From Purshia tridentata (lineage: Eukaryota > Streptophyta > Magnoliopsida > Rosales > Rosaceae): a stretch of DNA of 64,000 nt. How positions within the stretch are numbered: the first letter of the stretch is position 1; each line of letters opens with the position of its first letter. Below are positions 24,601 through 37,500 of this stretch, in pieces. The notes under the pieces were generated by a model that searched no databases, had not been told where the DNA came from, and saw nothing but the letters and a program-made list of their open reading frames with translations. The DNA lies in the NCBI GenBank assembly GCA_003254885.1, contig QANT01004515.1, positions 42,289 to 106,288 on the forward strand, in the 5' to 3' direction. The translations under genes and the position numbers were made by a program.

Positions 24601-26356
24601 ACAGATGCTGCTGTTACATCATCCTTACTGGAGACTGTAAGTTCCCATCAGTCTTGAATTAACAATTAACAGCATATAGGCTTCCTTTTCTATTTTCATC
24701 TTTTAATAAGAAACTCCAGTTGTCCCTAAGAAATACCATGCTTCATATTAGAAATTTATATCCCAACGAGCACCGTCTTTTTTGGCAGGTTGAAAGTAGT
24801 GATCTTATTCGATATGGTCTGATACCTGAATTTGTTGGGCGGTTTCCCATTCTCGTCAGTTTGTCAGCACTAACTGAAAATCAATTAGTTCAGGTATTAT
24901 ATTGCGCTTTTTCTTGTTGTGGAAACAGTTCTGCCATCTATGTCTAGCAACTGTCATTTACACAACCATTTGTAATCTCAGCTATAGTCTTTATAAAATT
25001 ATGACTAATTATTCATGTAGTAAATTAGAGATCAACGAGATGGCAGGATGATTGAACTGTTGTCACTATGTGCTTCTGAATAAGTTATAACTGGTTTCGG
25101 GTAATTTTAATTTTTCACCCCCTTGAAAGGAAATGTGTTTGGTGTGACAATATTCTGTGATGTGATTGTCTACATATTTATGCTTCTAAAAGATCGCTGA
25201 AAGCTTTTAACAGCGTATTTATGTTATTTGTTGAATGTACTTTCCATGTGTTTATTAGTGGCAAAGATGTTTTGTAGGTACTAACAGAGCCAAGAAATGC
25301 CCTAGGGAAGCAATACAAAAAGATGTTCCAAATGAATAGTGTAAGTAATTCTTCTCTGGCCCTGCTATCTTAATAGATGCATTTGAAGTTCCAGGTCATT
25401 TGTTTAACATGTTGATTTTGTGCATGTTTAATGCTATCTTTACTTCTCTCACTTCCCTGGCCCACAAACTTGGTTGCTTTGTAGCTAAATTTATCTATGC
25501 TTTACTTCTCTCAGGTCAAACTGCATTTCACTGAAAGTGCCTTGAGACTAATTGCTAGAAAAGCAATATCAAAAAATACCGGGGCTCGTGGCTTACGGGC
25601 AATTTTAGAAAACATCTTGATGGACTCCATGTATGAGGTAATGTCTCTTCTTCTTTCTTGGCATTATTGAGTTTAGTCTGCAGAGTGCAGAAGAAATTTC
25701 AACTCAGTTGAGGTGTGTATGGAACCAATTCCTCAATTTTAAAGAATCCCTTTTTCTCTTGTTTGGAATGTTAAAATAGAGCTCATTTGAATGCTTACAA
25801 AGTGATGATTTGGAAACAAAACTTTACTAGAACAGGTGGTCCTATGTTAAAGTTACCAGAACATGGGACCATTCTTAAAGAATGGCAAGGGTAGTGTAGG
25901 ACATAAGAAATGAGAATTAAATTATGTGATTTGATATTCTGTTCAAAACATTTGGATACAAATGAACTGAAGTAATGAATTCATTTTTCAGTTGGTTCCA
26001 AACAGTATGTTATATTTTGTTGCAGATTCCTGATGCTAGAACTGGTGATGACATAATAGATGCAGTTGTGATTGATGAAGAGGCCGTTGGATCTGAGGGC
26101 CAGGGTTGTGGAGCTAAAATCCTATATGGTAAAGGTGCATTGGATCACTATCTTTCACAAAACAAAGTTAAGGATGTGGAGGTGCGTATTACTCATCTGC
26201 TTGTATCCAGTCAACTAAATTCTGCTTTCATATTACTACCCGAAGATTTTTAGATGCTAATGCTTTATACTTGTGTTGCAGATTGCAACAGCCGAAGGGT
26301 CCGATGGAGATCCTGAGGTGGAAACAGAGCTTTCTTCTGTTGTTGCTAGCATGTAA
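21617..26356 (+). CDS. CLPX: CLPX, mitochondrial AAA+ unfoldase of the ClpXP protease
   Basis: Hexameric ATPase that unfolds substrates and feeds them to the CLPP peptidase in the mitochondrial matrix. Fifteen coding exons: 21617-22180, 22272-22333, 22571-22671, 23002-23081, 23356-23406, 23650-23724, 23829-23906, 24084-24140, 24382-24452, 24537-24636, 24789-24893, 25278-25340, 25515-25637, 26026-26181, 26282-26356; 1761 nt, 586 aa. The N-terminus is Arg/Ser-rich with few acidic residues, as in a presequence, then Gly-rich. Motifs: Walker A GPTGSGKT (238-245), pore loop GYVGED, Walker [10 protein letters not shown] (D303, E304), RKH loop (347-349), SSIGFGA (the IGF loop that docks CLPP), and sensor-2 GARGLRA. 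All are intact. No CxxC zinc-binding domain is visible before the AAA+ module. Intron 4 has a GC donor (CAG|GCAAGT). Confidence 0.95.
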
Positions 26357-27502
26357 CTTTTTGTTGAAACATATTTGTATCCCAATCTTGTACATATTAA
26401 ACATTTATTTAATTAAATTAGATATGCGTTGTACAATTCCTCACAAGGGTGGCTTCAGTCATGTTCGGGAGTAGGATATATGCTTCTTAGTTAATAGGAA
26501 AGCATGTCATCAGGATATGCTCTATAAAGCCTTGGTCCAGTATGGATATGGCTTATAAATTGATATAAATGTCTGTAAATGCTCTGCATATGTATTCATA
26601 AGACTAATCCTGTTTTAAGACTATTTTAAAATGTATATGAAAAAATAAAAAGTAGCGTGTATTGTATGTTATGTATAGTAATTTTGGTTTTTTTTTTGTC
26701 AAAGTATTTGTTTAAAAAAGTGAAAGGAATATATCCACATTGTCCAGGTGAGAGAATGGTACCGATTAACAGATTTTTTCCCTCTTTCGGGCATTAAACA
26801 TTAAACAGGCAGAACCATATTAAAAGCTCAGTTGCAACCACTTTTTATATTACATATTACTATATTTTTTTAGAAGCAATTAACAAATTTTATTCTGGAA
26901 AAACAAAGGAAGAAGGACCAGAATAACCACGTGTGTAGTTAAAAGTGAAGAACCGTCTGTGGGTCGTTATCGCATTTTCCTCTTTAATCTTAAACTAGTT
27001 GTCCAAAGTCCCAACTAAAACCGCATTAGTTTCTGAAAAAAGAGAAAATAAAATTAAAACCAAAACCGCATTAAACAAATAGCACAGAATATAACAGCCG
27101 TCTGATTTCAATCCAACTATCAATTGATTTTCTAAATCGACGGCCTCCCTTATCTCTCTCTTTCTCTCTTCTCTCTCTTCGCACTTAGAGAGAGAGGGCG
27201 AAGGAAGAAAAGAACCTCTTTTTTTTTTTTTGGCCTCTAGAAAAGAACCTCTTTTTACAGAGGGAGGGGGCTGGGAATCCCATCAATCCATCTTCCCTTC
27301 CCTCCTTTTTCTTTCTCTTCTTCTTCTTCTTCTTCTGAATTTTCCCAGAAAAGAAAGAGAAGGAAAGTCTAAAGAGAAACCCAGTAATCATTTATATGAT
27401 TTTGGGTTTGCTTTGGGATTTTGATTAGTGGGTATTTGATAATTTTTCATTTCCTTTTTTGGGTTTTGTAGAAATTGGTCTTTGGCTTGTTAAAGGGAAG
27501 GG
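26357..27502. other. CLPX 3' UTR, intergenic sequence, SINAT promoter and leader
   Basis: No coding potential seen. From 27150 to 27360 the sequence is strongly pyrimidine-biased (CTCTCT, TTCTTCTTC), typical of a plant 5' leader. An intron may precede the SINAT start codon, but I cannot fix it. Confidence 0.5.
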
Positions 27503-30405
27503 ATGGACTTGGAAAGCATTGAGTGTGTGTCATCCTCAGATGGTCTTGATGAGGATGAGATCCATCAATACCATAATACTCTTCACCCACATCCTCATCC
27601 TCATCAACACCACCATGAATTTTCTTCTTCTAAGCCACGAACCAATGCCACCAACAACACCACCATTGCCGGTCCCACCGCCATTGCTCCTGCCACCAGC
27701 GTCCATGAGTTGCTTGAATGCCCCGTCTGCACCAATTCCATGTACCCACCAATCCATCAGGTCCTTATCTCTCTTTTCATGCATTTTGGAATTTCATATA
27801 ATTATGCTTTTTGTTGTGTTGAATTGGGGTTTCTTCGGTGTTAGTAATTTGGTGCTTACATTTTCGTTAATTGAATTATTGGGGTGTGTGGTGGGTTTGA
27901 TTGGACATGTAAAATTGGGATTTTGAAGAAATTGATTAATTTGATGTGTATTTGTTTGCATTGTTTTGGCAATGGGTTGGCTGATTGGATTTGTGTAACT
28001 AGGCTTTGCATGGAGTATTGATTTTAGGATTGTCGATCGATGATATATGGTTCTGGTGAATGGTGATTGGGTTTTGATTGTATGGAGCAGCATTGTTAAC
28101 TAAGTCACAAATCTTTATAGGTTCAGGGATGATTCAAATAGATGATCCAGGCGATGCTGATTTAGTATTTAAAGTCAGAAATGTTCTAACAAGAGGATGT
28201 ACAAATTAGTCAACTTTGTCCAGTGCAAGTCCATGATTCTGCAGGAAGAACGTTTTCAGGGCATATATGTAGGCAATTATATGACTGATGCTAAGGTCCT
28301 TAGCTTCTGCATATGGAATTTCATATGCGATTATTGAAGAAAGATCGTGGTGTGAAATATAAGTCATCTAATTAATGAGCACCATTGAAACTTTCAGTCA
28401 CTTCTGTTTGTTCTTATAACAGCTATAGTATGTGAATTGTTGTTGCAATCCCACTGTTTTTCCAAAGAATGAAGTTTTAAGTAGCTGAAACTTTTTTCTT
28501 GACCAGTTGACCACCTTGGCATGCACACGTGTATGCATAATTTTATATGTTCATTTTCTTTGGTCTCAACCATAGTTTCCGTGCAATTACATGAGGTGTG
28601 GTGTATCTTCCAGAATGTTTTTCTTAATTTTTATTGGAAATTGGGATAATCTTTTGACTTTGCTAGTGTAGGCTTTAAATGGAATCAAAATGAGGTGTTT
28701 TGTTGTCAAATTTGAATTCTACATGAGATATATGATGGTTCTTGTAATTCATATAAGATAAACGCTTTTTCTTGAAACCAAATCTGCTATTTTGCAGTGC
28801 CACAATGGACACACTTTGTGTTCCACCTGTAAAACAAGGGTGCACAATCGCTGCCCCACTTGTAGGCAGGAGCTTGGAGATATTAGGTGTTTAGCGCTGG
28901 AGAAAGTGGCTGAGTCACTTGAATTGCCTTGCAAGTATTACTCCTTGGGGTGCCCAGAGATATTTCCATACTACAGTAAACTAAAGCATGAATCGGTGTG
29001 CAACTTCAGACCGTATAATTGCCCTTATGCTGGATCTGAGTGCTCTGTTGTTGGGGATATCCCTTTCCTTGTTGCCCATCTGAGGGATGATCACAAGGTG
29101 GACATGCACACAGGATGCACATTCAACCATCGCTATGTGAAGTCAAATCCTCGGGAAGTTGAGAATGCCACTTGGATGCTTACAGTAAGTGTCATAACAG
29201 TTAAGATCTTTTGATTGGTTTTTGTAACAAGTAATTTGTGATCTGCCCAGTTTATACATGCTTCATATTGTTTCAAATAGGAGTTTGACCAAACTTTTAA
29301 TGGTAAAGTTAGCATTGTCTACAATGTAATTCTCATCAATGTAGCTGTGCATCTAGATAAGCTTATACGAGAACTGAGACCAGCTAGATTGCAATATTCC
29401 TATTTGTAGTGAGTGTCAAACCAATCTGTTTCCTGTTACTTGGAGAACTTAGTTCATTAATGTTAATGTGTGGAACCATTTTTCTATCTTCTAGTTATTC
29501 ATAATTTGGTTTTGGGGGGGGGGGGTGTGCGTGTCTTTTACTTTTTATTTCCTTTTTAGTAGGGCATATCTAGGTTAAAGTGAAATGCAATATTCTCCTT
29601 TGTTTCTTGGAATATAAACTTGTGTTAAGTTAATGCAAAATCCTGTGGTTTATTTCTCATCCTTCTGATGTCTTTGGTGATGATCACTGTTCTATCCAAA
29701 ATTTCCAAAATGGTGAGCAACCATTCTTTATATATGATTGGAAGGATAATTATTATATGCTTTTCTCAAAGTTCTGCCCTTTCAAACTGGTTGGAAGAAC
29801 TAAGTTAAATTTGTTACTAATGGAACGAGTTGCATGCAGTTGATCACCTAATCCCTTTTTGGTAAGTAGCCTGTTGGAGGATGTGACTAAACTACATCAG
29901 TCCATCCCACCATTCCAACCATACCTGTTCTAGAACAGAGTAATACTTTTTATATAGGACTGCCTGCATACTATGGTTCATGGCTTCCCTTCTCAACATA
30001 TTAATACCTGAACCCTGTGGACTTGTCTGCTGTTCCTTTCAGGTCTTTCATTGTTTCGGTCAATACTTCTGCCTTCATTTTGAAGCCTTCCAGCTTGGCA
30101 TGGCTCCTGTTTATATGGCATTTCTACGTTTTATGGGTGATGAAAATGAGGCTCGGAACTACAGCTACAGCCTTGAGGTTGGAGCAAATGGCAGGAAACT
30201 CATTTGGGAGGGCACTCCACGAAGTATCCGTGATAGCCACCGGAAGGTCAGGGATAGCCATGATGGTCTCATTATCCAACGAAACATGGCTCTGTTCTTC
30301 TCAGGAGGAGATAGGAAGGAGCTGAAGCTGAGAGTTACTGGGAGGATATGGAAGGAACAGCAAAATCCAGATTCTGGAGTGTGCATACCAAACCTATGTA
30401 GCTAA
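27503..30405 (+). CDS. SINAT-type RING E3 ubiquitin ligase (Seven in absentia)
   Basis: Cytosolic/nuclear E3 ligase of the SIAH/SINA family; plant members target transcription factors and autophagy proteins. Three coding exons: 27503-27760, 28798-29184 and 30043-30405; 1008 nt, 335 aa, the usual SINAT length (about 305-335). Residues 1-70 are acidic then His/Pro- and Asn/Thr-rich. A C3HC4 RING starts at C73 (ECPVC) and runs through CHNGHTLCSTC and RCPTCRQELG. The SIAH zinc finger and TRAF-like domain follow, with CKYYSLGCPEIFPYY, FLVAHLRDDHKVDM, FNHRYVKSNP, FHCFGQYFCLHFEAFQLG and the C-terminal GVCIPNLCS. All zinc ligands are present. The first intron (27761-28797) splits the RING right after its second Cys pair. 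I cannot say which Arabidopsis SINAT is the orthologue. Confidence 0.95.
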
Positions 30406-31506
30406 GACAGATGATTTTGAAAATTTACAGTCTGTTGTTTGGGACACGTGTGTTGTACCTATGCCAGCTTGTTCCTGGTATGTTGTAATGGACTAAACTT
30501 TTGAGGTTTGGAAGTTTTCAGCTTTAATAAATTGTATAATAAGCAGGCGTTTCTTCCTTTCAATTTGCTTGGTAACATTACTATCAACATGCTTTTGAAT
30601 CAAGACACAACCACATTATCTCTAGCTGTACTTTGTCTTTTAAGTTATATGATCTGAGGATCAATCAGTCTTCATTTCAAATTTTTGCAGCCTTTTCTTT
30701 TTCCTCTTATTATACAAAATGACGACTGGTTGCCTATTATAGACGACAGCACCTCAAGCACAAACTTTTTTATGGGTGCAAGTGTTGACCCCTGAACATT
30801 AATTTTTTTGCAGAAGTGTGGTTTTCTCACCATAAGTATAATCAAGTTATTATTTTCCAAAATATTTCTCCTCAACTGTAAGGAGCTTTGACCACACTTT
30901 TATATAAATGGGATTTTGTCCGTACATAGTAAAGTAGTGCGCTCAATCCTTGCAAATACAACCAATTCTAGTTATTTCTGCCCATGTAGTTTTGTAATAC
31001 CGTCTCAGTACCAACCGTAAATTTGAGCAATGCGTTCTGATATGCATGTCCCCTGTTCCTTTATTTAATGGAAGATTGAAAGAAGTCAATCTACAGAAAA
31101 CTTCTGCATTGAGAGAAAGGGATAAATGAGTTTCATTGTTGTCGCCAGACCTGGGCAACTCTATATTAAAACAGACAGAAGTTTGACCCGTGAATAGCGA
31201 TTGCTAGCTTGAGTTGCAAATCTAAATCCTCAAGTGATGTCAATGTTTATGTTTATATTGGAAATACTTTGAGCCTGATGATTCACGTTTCTTTTTTTCC
31301 CTAAGCAGTCAGAAAAATTTGGTATAGCAATCTGGATAGCAAAATGAAGGTCGATAAAGGAGCTGCAATACTTGAACACAAAAATGACCATAAACAACTA
31401 AAATTCCAATCGAGAAAAACAAAAAATCCATCATAATTTCCATCTAGTGTGATTACATATTTGACTAGCTAGGGAAGCAGATGAGACAAAAGATGAGTTT
31501 TCACGT
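30406..31506. other. SINAT 3' UTR and intergenic sequence
   Basis: Probable SINAT 3' UTR to about 30540 and PPR-gene 3' UTR from about 31320 (minus). The middle is AT-rich with no gene that I can support. Confidence 0.5.
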
Positions 31507-33525
31507 TCAAGCCAATACCTTCTCAGTGGCAGCATCACTTTTGGATTCTATCTCAGCTGAATTTTCATCTTTGATTGTTTCCACTCCTGAGTTCGTATCA
31601 GCAGAAGCAGACTCCACAGAAGCCGCTTCTCTGCTACTCTCTTCTTGACAAGCTTGTGCTTCTTTATTCGCAGAGGCAGCCTCTGCAGGTTTTGTTGAGG
31701 CAGCTTCAACACCTGCATTTTCAGTGGCCTCTGTAGACCCTGTCTCGGGTTCTTTATTCCCAAACAACTTGGATGGAAGTAAGGAAGAGACAGCAGCTCT
31801 TGCACTTTTCTTTGCTGCTTCTGCTGCCTCAGCTTCCTTAGCTTTAGCTTCAGCCTTCTGCCTTTCCTTCTCCTCCATAAGCTTCCCCAATTCCTCCTCT
31901 CTCCCTACCTTCCTCAGCTCCCCTTTAACAAACTCCTGCAACTCCTCAGTAAGCTCAACCCCGTCATCATCCAACATGGTATCAACCACATTAAGCACCT
32001 CATCCAATTTCCCTGCCTCACTCAATGCCTTCATGATAAAATGATAGCTCGGAATGTCCATCTTGAGCTTCTTCACCATCAGATCAAAAAAAGATTTTGC
32101 CTCATCGACCTTTCCTACTTTGACCAATCCATCAACCAACTTATTATAGACAGCCAAATTTGGCCTCAGCTTGGCATCAACCATTTTTCTGAAATACTCA
32201 GCTGCATCATCAGGCCTATTCTCCTCAAAACAAGTATCCATCAACAAAACATACGTAAACTCATCTGGGTTCACTCCCTTCTCTCCCATCTCTCCATAAA
32301 GCCCCTCAGCTTCACTCAGCATCCCATTATTACACAAGTGCTGAATCAAATTATTGAATGACAATGTGTCTGGACTACATCTATAATCTCCCATCTTCCT
32401 GAAAACCTCAATAGCATCCTTAAACCTCCCTTGCGCACAATACCCATCCGCCATCACATTAAAGCTTCCCAAATTCACAGCCAAACGCCTTGGCGGGTTA
32501 TGCTCCTTGATCATCCTATCAAACAACCTCAAGGCCTCATCAAACTTGCCATTCTTGCTCAACGCATCCAAAACCGAATTATAAGCGACCGCGCTCATCT
32601 TCACCTTGGAACTCTCCCCCACAGCTTCCTCATAACACTCCATGGCCTCCTCTTCCATCTCCCTCATGAAATACCCCTTCATTAAGCTCCCATACACAAC
32701 CCCATCTTCCACAACTCCTCCCATCTTCCCCTTCAACTCCTCGTAAAGCCGAAAAACCCCATCAGAATCTGAATTCTTCACGCAACCCACCATCAGATAA
32801 TGGTAAACAACAGGATCCGGTGCAAACCCTTTGACATCAATTTCCTCCTTGAGCTCCAAAGCCCTCTCCAACTTGTTATTATCCACCAAGCCTTTTATCA
32901 AAATCCGATAAGTAGTGGGCGAAGGGTTAAAAGGGGCATCATTTATCAACTGCTTGTAGTGTTCCATAGCAGTATCGGGCTTTCGGCAATCCAAATAAGT
33001 TTGAAATATGAGATTGTGAGTAATAATATTGGGAGCAACACCTGCTTGAGTAATAAAGCGGTGAAGGGACAAGAGGTCAGAGTACTTGCACTGGCGGAGC
33101 TGAGCAGCGAGCACAGAGTTGACGGTGAAAATTGTGGGGCGGCAGTTGGAGTAGATGGAGTGGCGAGTGAAGAGCGCGGCCTCTTCGAGGTCGTTTTGGC
33201 GGATTAAAGTGAGAATGCGGTTGTGGAGATTGAGGCGGTTGCCGGAGAGGGCCGAAACGGGTTCGGGAAGTTTCGGGGCATTAGGGTTTTGGTGAGGTTT
33301 TTGGGTTTGTTGTTGTTGGGTGCGGTGAAGGGAGGAGAGAGGAGGTTCGATGCGAAGGCGGCGCTTTCGACGACGTCGTTCGTCGGCGGCTTCTTCTGGG
33401 GTTGCGAAGGAGAGAAAGCGAAGGGAGATGAAGGAGGGTGGGGAAGGGGGGCGGTGGCGGTGGCGGTTGGCAGGTTTGGCTAGGGTTCGAAGGTGGGTTA
33501 GGAAGGTGGGTTTGGAAAGAGCCAT
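31507..33525 (-). CDS. EMB1796: PPR protein, EMB1796 orthologue (organelle RNA-binding)
   Basis: An intronless 672-aa P-class pentatricopeptide repeat protein, predicted mitochondrial. The N-terminus [15 protein letters not shown] with Arg/His and no early acids fits a targeting peptide. [26 protein letters not shown] (positions about 42-67) and the following Gln-rich linker match my memory of Arabidopsis At3g49240 (EMB1796, embryo-lethal). About ten PPR units lie between residues 100 and 530, for example [70 protein letters not shown] and [15 protein letters not shown]. The C-terminus (540-672) is a Lys/Glu/Ala coiled coil and an acidic Ala/Ser/Glu tail; no E, DYW or SMR domain is present. 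It binds single-stranded organelle RNA by inference from family. Confidence 0.93.
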   Translation of the reverse strand: MALSKPTFLTHLRTLAKPANRHRHRPPSPPSFISLRFLSFATPEEAADERRRRKRRLRIEPPLSSLHRTQQQQTQKPHQNPNAPKLPEPVSALSGNRLNLHNRILTLIRQNDLEEAALFTRHSIYSNCRPTIFTVNSVLAAQLRQCKYSDLLSLHRFITQAGVAPNIITHNLIFQTYLDCRKPDTAMEHYKQLINDAPFNPSPTTYRILIKGLVDNNKLERALELKEEIDVKGFAPDPVVYHYLMVGCVKNSDSDGVFRLYEELKGKMGGVVEDGVVYGSLMKGYFMREMEEEAMECYEEAVGESSKVKMSAVAYNSVLDALSKNGKFDEALRLFDRMIKEHNPPRRLAVNLGSFNVMADGYCAQGRFKDAIEVFRKMGDYRCSPDTLSFNNLIQHLCNNGMLSEAEGLYGEMGEKGVNPDEFTYVLLMDTCFEENRPDDAAEYFRKMVDAKLRPNLAVYNKLVDGLVKVGKVDEAKSFFDLMVKKLKMDIPSYHFIMKALSEAGKLDEVLNVVDTMLDDDGVELTEELQEFVKGELRKVGREEELGKLMEEKERQKAEAKAKEAEAAEAAKKSARAAVSSLLPSKLFGNKEPETGSTEATENAGVEAASTKPAEAASANKEAQACQEESSREAASVESASADTNSGVETIKDENSAEIESKSDAATEKVLA

Positions 33526-33733
33526 TGATTTTGGTGGAGAATTTGAGAGAGAGATTTGAGGGATGATGATGATGATGATGGGGTTTTCGAGAGGGTTTAG
33601 AAAATGGAAGAAAGGTCAGCCCTGTCCTAAGGGTCCGTCCCAATTGGACATGCAATTTCGTAGGCCCAATGCCACTAGTGACTTATATGACTCATAATTA
33701 ATTATCGCTATACATACATAATATATAGAGTGG
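33526..33733 (-). promoter_or_regulatory. 5' leader and proximal promoter of the PPR gene
   Basis: Minus-strand leader contains a CAT-repeat run (complement of 33563-33580, ATGATG on plus). The MULE begins about 200 bp upstream of the PPR start codon, so the gene's upstream sequence beyond that point is transposon. Confidence 0.5.
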
Positions 33734-33734
33734 T

Positions 33735-33892
33735 TTAGTGTTAAGCCCCAATTTTTACTGAATTGAAATTAGGTATTTAAAGTCAATTAACCTAATTAGA
33801 AAAAGCAGCTAAATAATATATTAAAAAATATTAAGGCTTAGTGTTAAGCCCCAATTTTTACTGGACTTTAGTTTTAAGCCATAGCCCATTTT
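33735..33892. repeat. Left MULE terminus with duplicated end sequence
   Basis: TTAGTGTTAAGCCCCAATTT and the next six bases occur identically at 33735-33760 and 33838-33863, 103 bp apart. The inner copy continues into the longer inverted repeat shared with 43146-43190. Confidence 0.8.
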
Positions 33893-34560
33893 ATATTTAG
33901 TTTCCAGCCACAGTAAACAAAGCCCAATAACCGGACTTCACAAAAAACATTAAAATTAATTGTAATTACACCCATGCCACCCACATTTCCTGTGCCCAGA
34001 AACTGTTCCTCTTCTCCTTCAGTTTTCACTACTCTCTCCCGCGCTCAGAAATCGCTCATCTCCTCTTTGAGTTTTCACAGCTCTTTCTCTCTCTCTCTCT
34101 TTCGCGCGTGCTCGACCAGAGTTTTCAGTGCTATCGTTCTCTCTCTCTCACGCTCGGTTGCTTCTCGAAATTACTCTCCAAATTCCAGAAATAACGCTCA
34201 ATCTGAGTCTCTATCTATCGATCAACTTTAGTTTAAAAGGTAATTCTCTCTCAAATGTGTATCGATTACTAAATTTTCTGTCAAATGTGCATGTATTTAG
34301 GGTTTTACAGTGGAATTTGCAATAGATTTAGGGAATTTCTTAGTAATATAAGTCTTAATTTTCTGTCAAATGTGCGTGTATTTAGGGTTTTAGGGTGGAT
34401 CTGATGTTTAATTTCTGCTAATTTTTAGATGTCTGGACACTTGAAGTGAGACATAATGAGCTACATTTTTATATAATGACTTACATTTTTGTATAAGAGT
34501 TGCAGTTTCTCTTTTTAATACATTTTAACTTTTATGCAATCAAATGCAGATAATATCAAA

Positions 34561-37500
34561 ATGTCACCACGAAAACAAACAACAAGAAAAAGAAAAAGAA
34601 AGGAGCATGGGATACAATTTGAAATGAAGCTCTGCAGTACTATAAAAGGTATAAGTACTTTCTGTATAATGAATTACACTTTCATGAACTTAGTATTGAA
34701 TTTGCCTGGGTTTCGAAAGACCCCTCATATTCCATTTGTAGTTGATCTTTATCTTGAGGGTTTGTCCATTCTGGGATGCAAAATAGGCTAGGTTTGTTTT
34801 ATGTGAGGGCTATTGTATTGTTATAATTGTATAGTATTCCATTTAGTTTTGAAATATCACCTATTCTGCTCACAGTTAACATTAATTTCTTCTAGTTGTG
34901 GGTATGTCAGTGTCAGTGGTCATGTTTTTAAAAGTGTTGAAAGCTTGGATATGTAGATCACATTCTTTAATTTTTCCTTTTTGGGTGTGTTATGTTTCTT
35001 CTAGCCAGCCGTATCTGATAAATTGATTCTGATTTATGCTAAACCACAAACTATATACGTAGGGGGAATGTAGCTTTCCAGAATAATATGGCACGAGTTA
35101 CACTTTAATATGGCACGAGTTACACATCTATCACTCTGTTTGCACTTTGCACACAAATTATGTACAGAAACCCTTCAAGTAGTTTCAGAAAGTTTACTGT
35201 GGCATCTTTCCCTTAAAAAGCAGAAATTAATTATTACACCTCATATCATCAGTGTTTTTTTAAACTTTCCCTGGCTGGCACACACTACACTCACTCATTT
35301 TCAAATAGCAGTTACACTTTCAAAAACAGTTACACTTTCTAAATCCCAAATCATTGTTCATATTAACTTAATTGTAATTAAATGTAGGTACTTCGAAAAC
35401 AACATCTGTGAAAGAGAAGAAAATTCAGCAGCCCCCAAGGGCTGCACCACAATATAGAAGCAACTTCTCTGGCTTCTACAAGATTCTCACTGAGATCAAA
35501 GATCAAGGCCAGCTAAAATCGAAGCATGTGGTCCTACTGCAATTAACTCCCTTTTGGGGCATTATTTCAGCATTTTGGAGTGGTCTGATGGAGAAAACTG
35601 ACTCAAGGAAATCAGACATTGTCATACAAGAAGTGTTGAGTCACTATGAGGCAGATACAAAGAAATTTCATATTGGAAGTGTAGCTATCTCAATATCTGA
35701 AGCAGATATTGAGAAGATATTTGGACTGCCAAGTAGTGGTCAACAACTTAAGATTTTTGGTGGAAGGAAACCAACATCTAATTTCTGCAAGAGATATTTC
35801 AGTAGAGATCAAAGACCCTCAAAGCAGCTTGTTGAGAAGTATTTAAGACAAGCAATCTGCAAAAAAACAAAGCAGGGCATTGAAGATGCAGTTCGACTCC
35901 TCATTCTTCACCTTTGTGTCACTTTGCTGTTCAACAATTCTGGATATCTTATACAATGGAACTTCATCACCCACTGTGAAGATTTGGAAGATATGATGGA
36001 CAGAAATTGGGCACGAGCAGTTTTGGAGTTTTTGAACAAAGGACTTGCAAAAATGAGCCAAGGTGCATCATCAAATAGTGGCTGTCTAATCCTAATTTTG
36101 GTAAGTCATGTGTACTAACTTTTCTAATTGATTTTGCTACATGTTATTTTCAATAAATTTATTATTATAGTTTAACATTCTCTACTTTTTGATTTCTTGA
36201 CAATTTTGGTTGTGTGAGAAAACTAATCTCACCAATCCAATTAAAGGAAGAGAGCAAGAGGTACCCACATTTGTCAAGTGGGATATGGATGATCTCAAGA
36301 AAAATCTTGCTAAGATAGATTTTTCAGAAATTGAGGTATGTATTTCATTTGTAAAATAACTCTAAAATCATTCTTTAAAAATGATCTTACATCTGATATT
36401 TAGGCATGGCAGTGGTGTTCCTATTGTGAATATATATAAAATACTTTTTAATTCTTGTTATTTTATAGGTAAAAGAAGAAGAAACTGAGGACTTCACGTT
36501 TGATTTGACTTTAAAAGATTGGGTAAGCATATATACAGTTATAGTTATAGTTGCATATACAGTTACAATTATAGTTGCAGTTATAGTTACATTTACATGT
36601 CAGCCTAGTTGATGAATATTTCTTAGCTCTTTTTATCTCTTTGTCTCTCTCTCCCCTCTACATTATCTTGGATGTTTCTGCATATTTTCTGGATTATTCT
36701 GAGTTATAAAGCTTATAATTTTTGTGTTTGACTAGTATAATTGCCCCAATATAGTATAATGTTTGGGCTATATGGCTTTTGTTCTTCTTCTTTGACTTCT
36801 GGTCATGTAGACTTGGTTTTGAATTCCCTCTTAATTTAAAAATTATGGTGTGGGACATACTTGGTGAATTGGTTTCGGAACAAATACATTTCATTTTCTT
36901 GAAGTTGAAAGTGTTTGAGGTGTTTAAGATGCTCTAGTGTTATTATTGACTTATGGCAATTGATTGATAATGGATGCTCAAGTTACAGTTATAGTTGCAT
37001 GTCTTATATTTTTTTTTTTGCTTCTTTTTTTAACAGCTGGATTCTCAAGAAAATGAGGATGAATATGCTGCAGAATCTGAGGATGATGATTCTGAAGAAG
37101 CAGATGATGAAGAATCTGAGGATGATGATTCTGAAGAAGCAGCCGATGAAGATGAAGAAGAGAAAACTGAAGAAATTGAGGATGAAGAAGAAAGTGAAGA
37201 TGAGGATGAAGAAGAAGCTGAGGATAAAGAAGAACCAACTGAAAAACAAGCTGACCCAAACACTGCTTTACAAGAAGAAGTGATCAATCTCAGAAAACAA
37301 TTGGGAAGCAAAGATGAAGAATATCAGAAACTTCTCCAAAAGTTACAAAACTTTGAAGAAATGATGCGGGCCAAGGAGTAGCTGAGCTCAAGCCCAACTG
37401 TTGAATCAAAGCATAACAATCTACAAATCATTCAAGTGCAGCAACTTAAAGGAGCTGCGAGTACATCAGCTTCTTTTCTTCAAACACCAGCCAGCAGTAC

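Noticed and set aside
33281-33655. Minus-strand frame of 124 codons, His/Pro/Ser-rich, overlapping the PPR start
   Set aside because: It is an out-of-frame reading of the GC-rich PPR N-terminus and has low-complexity composition; the PPR frame explains the sequence.
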